Assembly (NCBI GenBank): GCA_964369635.1
Contig: CAYJGN010000035.1
Span: forward strand, 1 to 21,081
From: CAYJGN01 sp964369635
Lineage (GTDB): Bacteria; Bacillota; Clostridia; Oscillospirales; Ruminococcaceae
DNA length: 21,081 bases
Direction of reading: 5' to 3'
Shown: one piece after another, positions 1 to 5,100 of the stretch
Layout: each line of letters opens with the position of its first letter
How positions within the stretch are numbered: the first letter of the stretch is position 1
Program-made: the position numbers and the translations under genes
The notes under the pieces: generated by a model
The model's database searches: none
Told to the model about the DNA's origin: nothing
The model's input: the letters and a program-made list of their open reading frames with translations, nothing else

Positions 1-47
1 GTTCACAGGTTCACTCACTTGTATCAGTAGCCACTGGCTACTGACGC
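1..47 (-). repeat. Structured repeat, copy 1 (edge-truncated)
   Basis: Read on the minus strand, these 47 bases align without gaps to 4359-4405 on the plus strand with 36 identities. The core is a near-perfect hairpin at 24-44, with arms TCAGTAGCC and GGCTACTGA. Two of the differences from the other copy fall in the stem and both are compensated (A-T for G-C and G-C for A-T). The element may continue beyond the left edge of the window. It lies downstream of the flavoprotein gene at 164. No poly-T run follows it, so it is not an ordinary terminator. Confidence 0.7.
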
Positions 48-69
48 TCGCAGTCAAAAAGTAGATGAA

Positions 70-86
70 AATAGACGCAGTCTATT
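70..86. repeat. Small hairpin
   Basis: Seven-base perfect arms (AATAGAC and GTCTATT) enclose the loop GCA. It lies between the edge repeat and the end of the flavoprotein gene. Relative to the edge repeat it occupies the position that the CCGCC/GGCGG hairpin holds beside the copy at 4359-4405, so it may belong to the same element with a different sequence. That equivalence is inference. Confidence 0.45.
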
Positions 87-163
87 GAATGCATAAAAAA
101 CTTATAGTTTTAATAGTATCTTTAACAGTATGCGCCGTAAAGCGGACTTTTTTATACTACACG

Positions 164-1387
164 CTATTTGCAAAGGTTTACGAGCGACTCTTTAGTTATC
201 ATCCCACCGCTTACTTTCGATATAACCTCTGAGTTGTTTAGGTAAACAGCAGATGGCATAGAGCTAACACCAAGCCTTTTTGCAAGTCCGTCCGATTTAT
301 AGGTATCAATCGGGGTGACTTTTATTTTGCTGTTCTCTTGCTCGAACTCTTCAAAGAGCGAGAGCAGCTCTCTTGATGGGGCATCTGATGCGTTATAAAC
401 ATAGACAAGTGAAGGTTTTCCGTGATTTAGAAGTTGCTCTTCATAAACCTCCGACTCAGCTATAAACTTCTCAGCACTATACCCAGCTATTGCTCCGTCT
501 CCAACGGCAGTTGCAACCTGTTTTAGGAATTTTTCGCGAACATCGCCCGCCGCAAAAACTCCATGTACATTTGTTTCCATCTTCTCGTTTGTTATAAGCT
601 GACCGCCTCTATCCATATCAAGAATACCTTTGAATATCTCGGTATTTGGGATATATCCGATAAAGAGAAAACAGCTATCAACCGGCACTTCGATTTTCTC
701 ATTTGTCTTTAAGTTTTTTAGCACAACAGTATTGAGATGCTCGTCGCCCTGGAAACTATCGACAACGGTATTCCAAATATATTCCATCTTTGGATTTGCA
801 AGAGCCTGCGCTTTCGCTATCTCGTTGCAGTCCATCTTACCCTCATCATGCATAACCGAAACGATAACTTTTTTTGCAAATTTCGTGAGGAACATACCCT
901 CTTCAATAGCGGCGTCACCACTGCCGATAACCATAACCGTCTTATCGGTATTAGCCGCAGCGTCGCAGGTAGCGCAGAATGAGATGCCCTTATCATAGAG
1001 GTATTTATCCTCATTTGCAGCGCCTGTAAGTCTTGGTTTTCCACCGCTCGCAACGATAACAACCTTTGCTTCGTAGGTGGTTCTGAATGTTTCAACCTTT
1101 TTTATCTCGCCTTCCAAATCGACCGATTTAACATCAGTTAGCTTAAACTTAACATCAAAACGCTTAGCTTGTTTTTGGAATGCATTCATGAGTTCAATTC
1201 CAGATGACCCTTCAGGGAAACCGGGGTAATTTTCGATTTCAGCTGTATATGTTGCTAAACCTCCAACAAGAGATTTTTCTATAAGTAGCGTCTTTAGCTT
1301 TGCACGACCGCAGTAGATACCTGCTGTCATACCTGCCGCACCCCCACCTATAATAACGACATCATACCGCTCAACTTTCTTTTCCAT
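164..1387 (-). CDS. Thioredoxin reductase-like FAD oxidoreductase with C-terminal thioredoxin-fold domain
   Basis: A 407-residue flavoprotein of the thioredoxin reductase family. Visible motifs are the N-terminal FAD site GGGAAG (14-19), the redox pair CATC followed by Asp (138-142), the second dinucleotide fold GSGDAA (155-160) and the FAD-contacting FAAGD (278-282). After about residue 323 comes an extra domain of about 80 residues that looks like a thioredoxin fold, with a Pro at 378 where the cis-proline would be. The usual WCGPC is replaced by YNASDAPS (331-338), so this domain has no dithiol. The only Cys there is 406, next to the C-terminus. The HRRxxxRA motif that normally binds the NADPH phosphate is absent and the corresponding stretch reads MHDEGKMD. 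The start is ATG with GGAAGGG seven bases upstream. It is the last gene of the YedE/TusA operon, 21 bases after the transporter half. It probably supplies electrons to sulfur or selenium chemistry; the electron donor is uncertain. Confidence 0.85.
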   Translation of the reverse strand: MEKKVERYDVVIIGGGAAGMTAGIYCGRAKLKTLLIEKSLVGGLATYTAEIENYPGFPEGSSGIELMNAFQKQAKRFDVKFKLTDVKSVDLEGEIKKVETFRTTYEAKVVIVASGGKPRLTGAANEDKYLYDKGISFCATCDAAANTDKTVMVIGSGDAAIEEGMFLTKFAKKVIVSVMHDEGKMDCNEIAKAQALANPKMEYIWNTVVDSFQGDEHLNTVVLKNLKTNEKIEVPVDSCFLFIGYIPNTEIFKGILDMDRGGQLITNEKMETNVHGVFAAGDVREKFLKQVATAVGDGAIAGYSAEKFIAESEVYEEQLLNHGKPSLVYVYNASDAPSRELLSLFEEFEQENSKIKVTPIDTYKSDGLAKRLGVSSMPSAVYLNNSEVISKVSGGMITKESLVNLCK

Positions 1388-1408
1388 TTATAATCCCTTC
1401 CGTTATAT

Positions 1409-1957
1409 CTACATAAAATATTTAGCAAGCAACTTGCTTCCGAAGAATGCTCCCACCAATAGGAATAAAGCAAAAACCCATCCCGAAAGCGAGAACGCCG
1501 ATATAGCCGAGAAAAACGCCCCGATATTACAGCCAAGCGCAAGTCTTGCGCCATAGCCCATTAGCAGTCCGCCGAGTACCGCTGCGACCACCTGTCTTAC
1601 CGATTTTATCTTCTTTAGCTTAAACTGCGAAGCAAGAAGGGTTGATAAAAGCGCTCCAAATATAATACCGAAATTTCGAATCGAACCACCATCTGCCAAA
1701 ACCCCTGCGGCAAGCCTTGCCTGTGAGCTCTCTGATGCAAAATAGGCCCAGCTGCTTGTATCTCCGCCAAAAAGCTCAAATACCCAAGCGCCCCAGTTTG
1801 CAAATGTACTTGTAACTCCCCAAGCGCTTCCAAGAGAAGCTATATGAGCTATCTGGAAGATAGCGAGAAGGACAGCACCCGCAACATATGTCAGCGGCTC
1901 TGATGCAAGTTTTTTGTATATCGGGTTCTTGCCAAGATTTATAAAAAATTCTTTCAA
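1409..1957 (-). CDS. YeeE/YedE family transporter, C-terminal half
   Basis: A 182-residue integral membrane protein with about four or five hydrophobic segments. The diagnostic stretch is GLLMGYGARLALGCNIGAFF (131-149), the C-terminal repeat signature of the YeeE/YedE (Sulf_transp) family, with the family's conserved Cys at 143. Full-length members carry two such repeats in one chain of roughly 350-400 residues; here the first repeat is encoded separately at 2239-2934. The start is TTG at 1957, supported by GGAGGG six bases upstream, and it lies 15 bases after the TusA-like gene. Family knowledge (TsuA/YeeE) points to thiosulfate uptake, and relatives in anaerobes are tied to selenium metabolism. 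Nothing in this window decides between the two. Confidence 0.85.
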   Translation of the reverse strand: MKEFFINLGKNPIYKKLASEPLTYVAGAVLLAIFQIAHIASLGSAWGVTSTFANWGAWVFELFGGDTSSWAYFASESSQARLAAGVLADGGSIRNFGIIFGALLSTLLASQFKLKKIKSVRQVVAAVLGGLLMGYGARLALGCNIGAFFSAISAFSLSGWVFALFLLVGAFFGSKLLAKYFM

Positions 1958-1972
1958 AGCAAACCCTCCAAT

Positions 1973-2200
1973 TTATTTAGTTTTTTCAATTACTATTTCC
2001 CATTCGCCATCGTCTACTTCTTCGATTTCAACGTTGTGCCCCTGTTTACGAGCCCATTCAGGCACATTTTTCATAGCACAGCTATGGTCTATTGCTATAA
2101 CAAGAATATCCCCAATAGCAAGCTCTCCAAGTTTTTTCTCTGTTTTAATAAGTGGTACCGGACAAGCCTCGCCTAAACAATCTAAATTAAATTCTGCCAT
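1973..2200 (-). CDS. TusA-like sulfur carrier protein
   Basis: A 75-residue protein of the TusA/YeeD/YedF family, a small soluble fold that carries sulfur as a cysteine persulfide. The signature CPVP (13-16) contains the catalytic Cys13, and a second Cys8 sits in the preceding DCLG. A later DHSCA motif is shared with the second TusA-like protein at 3989. There is no DsrE-type C-terminal domain, so it matches the short TsuB/YeeD type rather than full YedF. It is placed between the two halves of a YedE transporter, which suggests it receives the imported species directly from the channel. The start is ATG with a GGAG site about 11 bases upstream. Confidence 0.88.
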   Translation of the reverse strand: MAEFNLDCLGEACPVPLIKTEKKLGELAIGDILVIAIDHSCAMKNVPEWARKQGHNVEIEEVDDGEWEIVIEKTK

Positions 2201-2238
2201 AATAATTTACTCCTTTTTATTTTTATTTTTTATTTTTC

Positions 2239-2934
2239 TTACTCTTCGCTTCCCATCTTTTTCTTCTGCCATTTTCTTGCCGCTATATAGAGTAGGACTA
2301 TAATGCCGCCCTGTATAACTATTGCGCCAAACCAGCCGAAGAGGTCAGGTAGGAAAATTTTTGGTGCGTTTTCGTTAAGTGAACTCCAGAATGCGCCCAT
2401 ATCGTGCGCCCCCCATAGAGAACCTGCAACGAAAAACACAAGGGATAACATCTGCATGGTAAATCCTTCGCCAACTCGCATAACAGTACCTGATGCGCAT
2501 CCACCGGCGATAACCATGCCAATACCGAACATCACAGCGCCAATAACAAGTGGAATTCCAATAGGTGAAACGCTCTGCATACTAATGCTCTCGCCACCAG
2601 ATAACTCTACTCCGAGCTTTATAGCTCCAAAGCCAACACTGCCAAGCGCTAATGCAACAAGTACCGCCCTTGTTACCGAGGTACTTCCGGTTATGCATGG
2701 ATCACGAAATGCCGCGGTAAAACAAAATCTTGAACGTTGCAGTATGTACCCAAAGGCAATTCCAAATCCCCAATATACCGGTAGCTTATCACTACTGCCC
2801 GATAGGAAGTAGCCGAATGCTATTATTCCGATAAGTAATATTATCGCATATGGTATTTGGCTCTTCTTCGGTTTACGCGGTGCACGTGAACGTTTTATCG
2901 CTGAGGTTTGTTCTGATTGGTTTAACTCTGAAAT
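2239..2934 (-). CDS. YeeE/YedE family transporter, N-terminal half (ATT start)
   Basis: I read a 231-residue protein here, longer than the 113 residues that follow the first ATG at 2580. Upstream of that ATG the frame stays open to a TAA at 2962-2964 and encodes clear YedE sequence: a basic leader of about 25 residues, then membrane segments, with SRFCFTAAFRDPC (68-80) and later GGCASGT (144-150). These hold the Cys residues typical of the first YedE repeat. The open stretch has no ATG, GTG or TTG. AAAGGAGG at 2950-2943 is ideally spaced for ATT at 2934, so ATT is the probable initiator; ATT at 2940 is too close. It is the first gene of the operon and pairs with the C-terminal half at 1409-1957. 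The role is import of thiosulfate or a related sulfur or selenium species. Confidence 0.82.
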   Translation of the reverse strand: MSELNQSEQTSAIKRSRAPRKPKKSQIPYAIILLIGIIAFGYFLSGSSDKLPVYWGFGIAFGYILQRSRFCFTAAFRDPCITGSTSVTRAVLVALALGSVGFGAIKLGVELSGGESISMQSVSPIGIPLVIGAVMFGIGMVIAGGCASGTVMRVGEGFTMQMLSLVFFVAGSLWGAHDMGAFWSSLNENAPKIFLPDLFGWFGAIVIQGGIIVLLYIAARKWQKKKMGSEE

Positions 2935-3099
2935 AGTAATCTCCTCCTTTATAAAACTTTGTTAATATTGTATCATAGTTGCTTTTAGTTCGGTTATATA
3001 AATTATTAATAGAATATAAGAAAAACTTATGACTTTAATAAGTATATATGATATAATTATTCAAGAAGCCAAAATTTAATTACTTTGAGGTAAGCGACG
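2935..3099. promoter_or_regulatory. Divergent yedE/lysR control region
   Basis: 165 bases separate two divergent genes. For lysR a good -10 box TATAAT lies at 3052-3057, with no good -35. For the transporter operon a -10-like TACAAT lies on the minus strand within GATACAATATT near 2970, preceded 17 bases away by AACCGA, a very poor -35. Poor -35 boxes are typical of activator-dependent promoters, and LysR-type regulators usually act on the divergent neighbour. Confidence 0.5.
3025..3043. promoter_or_regulatory. Candidate LysR operator (T-N11-A dyad)
   Basis: ACTTAT and ATAAGT are perfect inverted arms around seven bases (3031-3037). The dyad contains the T-N11-A spacing expected of LysR-type binding sites. 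It covers the place where the lysR -35 box should be, upstream of the TATAAT at 3052, so bound regulator would block its own promoter. Confidence 0.5.
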
Positions 3100-3999
3100 A
3101 TGAATATAGAACATGTTATTTCCTACATAGAAACTATAAAGCTCGGTAGCATATCTGCGGCGGCAGAGCGATGTAATTTAAGCCAGTCGGCACTAAGCCA
3201 GCAGATAAAAACTCTTGAGAATAATTTTGGCGCAAAACTGCTGCTTCGAAGCCATAAGGGAATAGTTCCAACTGTTGCAGGAACGATTGCCTATAAGCAT
3301 TTTACCGCTATTTTAGAGTCTTATAACGGTATTGTTTTTGAGATAGATAAACTGAATAATTCAAACGAAGCAATAAGGATTTTTTCAACTGCTTTTCCCG
3401 CTGCCTATGCGCTTCCATGCACCTTTTACCACTTCAAAAATAAATTTCCCGATTACTCCCTTGAAATCGAGACGGCGCATAGCACCGATATCGAAGAGAA
3501 AATAATAAAAGGGGCGGGAGATTTAGGGATAGTTATCGGCAAAACACGAGATAAAAGACTGCGTTACCATAAAGTTTTTTCCGATGAATTTTTCCTCGTT
3601 TGCAGTAGCTCTTTTGAAATACCAAAAGCTATTGAAAAAGAGGATATCTATAAATATCCCTTTATAATGCTTGCAGATAACCATAGAACAGGCTATATCT
3701 TATCAAAACAACTCACCCTCTCTGAAATTGATAAAAGCAGACTTCAAGTTTTATATACTGTTGATACAGCGGAATCTATGAAGCTCTCTGTATTAAATGG
3801 GTTTGGCGTTGCCTTTTTGCCCTACATGGCAATAAAAAAAGAGCTGTATTATAAACAGCTCCGAATAGTTAGTTGCGAAGATTTAAATCTCACGGCGGAT
3901 TATTATGCTGTAACAGAGCGAGATAGCGCAAACCAAGCTGCAGGCAAGGATAAAACCGTTTCGTATCTCGAGAAGATACTAAGCGGAACTATCTGCTAA
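3100..3999 (+). CDS. LysR-type transcriptional regulator
   Basis: A 299-residue LysR-family protein of standard length. Residues 1-60 form the winged helix-turn-helix, with the family pattern GSISAAAERCNLSQSALSQQ (16-35) and LLLRSHKGIVPT after it. From about 90 to 295 comes a periplasmic-binding-protein-like co-inducer domain, including DLGIVIG and GFGVAFLP. The start is ATG with GAGG upstream. It is transcribed away from the YedE/TusA operon and a T-N11-A dyad lies between them, so it probably controls that operon in response to a sulfur or selenium signal. LysR regulators next to yedE are known from selenium-related clusters of anaerobes. The ligand is unknown. Its 3' end overlaps the convergent TusA-like gene by 11 bases. 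Confidence 0.9.
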   Translation: MNIEHVISYIETIKLGSISAAAERCNLSQSALSQQIKTLENNFGAKLLLRSHKGIVPTVAGTIAYKHFTAILESYNGIVFEIDKLNNSNEAIRIFSTAFPAAYALPCTFYHFKNKFPDYSLEIETAHSTDIEEKIIKGAGDLGIVIGKTRDKRLRYHKVFSDEFFLVCSSSFEIPKAIEKEDIYKYPFIMLADNHRTGYILSKQLTLSEIDKSRLQVLYTVDTAESMKLSVLNGFGVAFLPYMAIKKELYYKQLRIVSCEDLNLTADYYAVTERDSANQAAGKDKTVSYLEKILSGTIC

Positions 4000-4240
4000 C
4001 AACAATCTCCCAAACCCCGTTTAAAACTTCAGTTGCAGTTTGGTTTAGTTTATGAATTTTGCAAAAATCTGCTATATTGGTAGTTGCGCAGCTATGGTCT
4101 GTAACTATCATAATGGTTTTACCCGCTTCTATCTGCGAGAGCTTATTTTTAAGCTTAATTATCGGGACAGGGCAGACATCACCAAGACAGTCAACCGTCT
4201 CTATATTTTTGTTATCCATAATATTGTTACTATCCATCAT
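3989..4240 (-). CDS. Second TusA-like sulfur carrier protein
   Basis: An 83-residue TusA-family protein with CPVP (active Cys23), a second Cys18 in DCLG, and the DHSCA motif also seen in the protein at 1973. The frame is open for 15 more codons, but I chose the ATG at 4240 because GGAG at 4253-4250 is well placed for it; the next codon is also ATG. Its last 11 bases overlap the end of lysR on the other strand, so neither gene has room for a terminator. It is not next to a transporter gene of its own and may be an alternative carrier for the same pathway. The N-terminal 15 residues, rich in Asn, Asp and Met, precede the family core. Confidence 0.85.
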   Translation of the reverse strand: MMDSNNIMDNKNIETVDCLGDVCPVPIIKLKNKLSQIEAGKTIMIVTDHSCATTNIADFCKIHKLNQTATEVLNGVWEIVVSR

Positions 4241-4313
4241 CTTATCATCTCCAAACTGTATTACTATAAATAAGCTTCGCTTCACTGGGGGTTCGAAAAT
4301 TTATCTGTTATGA

Positions 4314-4428
4314 TGTAGGGTCACGGTGAGCGGATGAGCGCCGCCTGTGGCGGATAAAGCGTCGATAGCCGGTGGCTATCGATACGAGAGAGCTCACCTG
4401 TGAGCGACCGGGTAAAATAATACCTACA
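4314..4428. repeat. Multi-branched structured element containing structured repeat copy 2
   Basis: An outer stem of 11 pairs with one bulge joins 4321-4331 (TCACGGTGAGC) to 4392-4403 (GCTCACCTGTGA). TGTAGG and CCTACA at the ends (4314-4319, 4423-4428) can extend it. Inside are two perfect hairpins: CCGCC-TGT-GGCGG at 4341-4353 and TCGATAGCC-GGT-GGCTATCGA at 4362-4382. Bases 4359-4405 are the plus-strand counterpart of the repeat at 1-47. Confidence 0.7.
4336..4361 (+). repeat. Direct repeat unit 1 (covarying hairpin)
   Basis: 26 bases identical at 23 positions to 4466-4491, 130 bases away. Its stem is CCGCC/GGCGG. Of the three differences one is in the loop, and the other two are the partners of a single base pair (C42-G52 here, T-A there). 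Confidence 0.75.
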
Positions 4429-4465
4429 AAAAGAAGCGAAGCGCCGCAATACAGAGTGAATGACT

Positions 4466-4491
4466 GAGCGCTGCCTGCGGCAGATAAAGCG
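4466..4491 (+). repeat. Direct repeat unit 2 (covarying hairpin)
   Basis: Partner of 4336-4361. Its stem is CTGCC/GGCAG with loop TGC, and the same ATAAAGCG follows. It sits between two copies of another short repeat, GAAGCGCCGC followed by an ACAGAGTG block, at 4438-4458 and 4500-4520. Confidence 0.75.
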
Positions 4492-4632
4492 AAAGGAATG
4501 AAGCGCCGCCAAACAGAGTGGGGCGAAGCAAAGCGAGAGCCACGACAATTTGGCAAGAGATAATTTGAGCTACTGCGAAAAGTGCGACAATATTGCAAGA
4601 GGGGTGACCGCAAAGTTTGCATGTATTTGACG

Positions 4633-4650
4633 GACATGGCAAGCCATGTC
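4633..4650. repeat. Perfect palindromic hairpin
   Basis: GACATGGC and GCCATGTC flank AA, and CCTAC follows. The shape and the trailing CCTAC resemble the hairpin at 5067-5086 that also ends in CCTAC. Confidence 0.6.
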
Positions 4651-4697
4651 CCTACGAAATAGCTGAAAGATTTACGAAAACCAAAACCACGCAAAAT

Positions 4698-4723
4698 ATA
4701 AATAATCCGAGAGGATTATTTAT
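4698..4723. repeat. Perfect hairpin, 11-base arms
   Basis: ATAAATAATCC and GGATTATTTAT enclose GAGA. The ATAAATAATC end recurs at 4899 and 5018. Two further small GC hairpins follow at 4733-4746 and 4745-4758. Confidence 0.65.
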
Positions 4724-4779
4724 TAGGTATTTGCGGCGGTTGCCGCTCGGCGGCGAGCCGTAAACCAATACAATAAGCG

Positions 4780-4804
4780 TTTATATTAGCGATGCTAATA
4801 TAAA
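4780..4804. repeat. Perfect hairpin, 11-base arms
   Basis: TTTATATTAGC and GCTAATATAAA enclose GAT. The 3' arm runs into another TATAAATAA block, as in the neighbouring hairpins. Confidence 0.65.
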
Positions 4805-4811
4805 TAACTCG

Positions 4812-4844
4812 ACCTGTTTACTAAATCACAGATTTAGAACAGGT
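4812..4844. repeat. Hairpin, two stacked arms
   Basis: ACCTGTT (4812-4818) pairs with AACAGGT (4838-4844), and CTAAATC (4821-4827) with GATTTAG (4831-4837) around ACA. The only unpaired bases besides the loop are a two-base bulge (4819-4820). Confidence 0.65.
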
Positions 4845-4866
4845 GCCCGGTTCTTTGAAATACGCT

Positions 4867-4889
4867 ATGCCACACGACGCGTGGCATAT
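4867..4889. repeat. Hairpin, 8-base arms
   Basis: TATGCCAC and GTGGCATA flank a seven-base loop. It is immediately upstream of the first unit of the 119-bp-spaced repeat at 4899. Confidence 0.55.
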
Positions 4890-4898
4890 ACAGATATT

Positions 4899-5050
4899 AT
4901 AAATAATCTCCGCTTCGCTATGATTATTTATAAACTTATCTTAATGCCTTGTCCTCGCCACTGTGTGGCAACCGGACAAACGGCAAATTTATATTATATT
5001 CGCATAGCTCATATAATATAAATAATCTCCGCTTCGCTACGTTTATTTAT
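4899..5050. repeat. Two direct repeats 119 bp apart
   Basis: The 22 bases ATAAATAATCTCC plus GCTTCGCTA at 4899-4920 recur exactly at 5018-5039. Both copies continue as near-identical TTATTTAT blocks (to 4931 and 5050), so each unit is also an inverted repeat of about 33 bases. Between the copies lie a stem at 4949-4979 (TTGTCC/GGACAA with inner GCCAC/GTGGC) and a 13-base perfect stem at 4987-5023. The latter overlaps the start of the second unit. Confidence 0.7.
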
Positions 5051-5066
5051 AGCTTTATCTTATGGC

Positions 5067-5086
5067 GTAGGGCAAGGATGCCCTAC
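5067..5086. repeat. Perfect hairpin at operon 3' end
   Basis: GTAGGGCA and TGCCCTAC enclose AGGA. It lies 15 bases beyond the end of the metallophosphoesterase gene. On the minus strand no T-run follows, so it is not a standard intrinsic terminator, although it could protect the 3' end of the mRNA. Confidence 0.6.
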
Positions 5087-5100
5087 ATGCCTAATTTATA

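Larger units (their letters stand above)
4286..5100. repeat. Hairpin-rich non-coding region
   Basis: No credible gene is present: the open frames here have repetitive, low-quality translations on both strands and no good ribosome binding sites. The stretch holds at least ten perfect or near-perfect inverted repeats plus several short direct repeats. Those that I could delimit are listed separately. It lies between the second TusA-like gene and the end of the metallophosphoesterase operon, both on the minus strand. Confidence 0.75.

Noticed and set aside
95..112. Terminator after the flavoprotein gene
   Set aside because: The only hairpin with a T-run is made of A and T pairs (AAAACT/AGTTTT), too weak to claim.
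2303..2812. 169-codon open frame on the plus strand
   Set aside because: It is antisense to the clearly conserved YedE coding sequence and has a Pro/Thr-rich composition without family features.
164..4240. Selenoprotein or selenocysteine readthrough in the YedE locus
   Set aside because: No in-frame TGA interrupts any of the genes, and no selA, selB or selD is visible. The selenium link rests on family association only.
4308..4694. Open reading frame of 128 codons on the minus strand, plus overlapping shorter ones
   Set aside because: The translation is rich in Arg, Ser, Cys and Leu, has no recognisable domain or ribosome binding site, and lies over repeated hairpins. It is a by-product of the repeats.
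4899..5050. Possible CRISPR array
   Set aside because: Only two units 119 bp apart, with palindromic filler in place of unique spacers, and no cas gene in the window.
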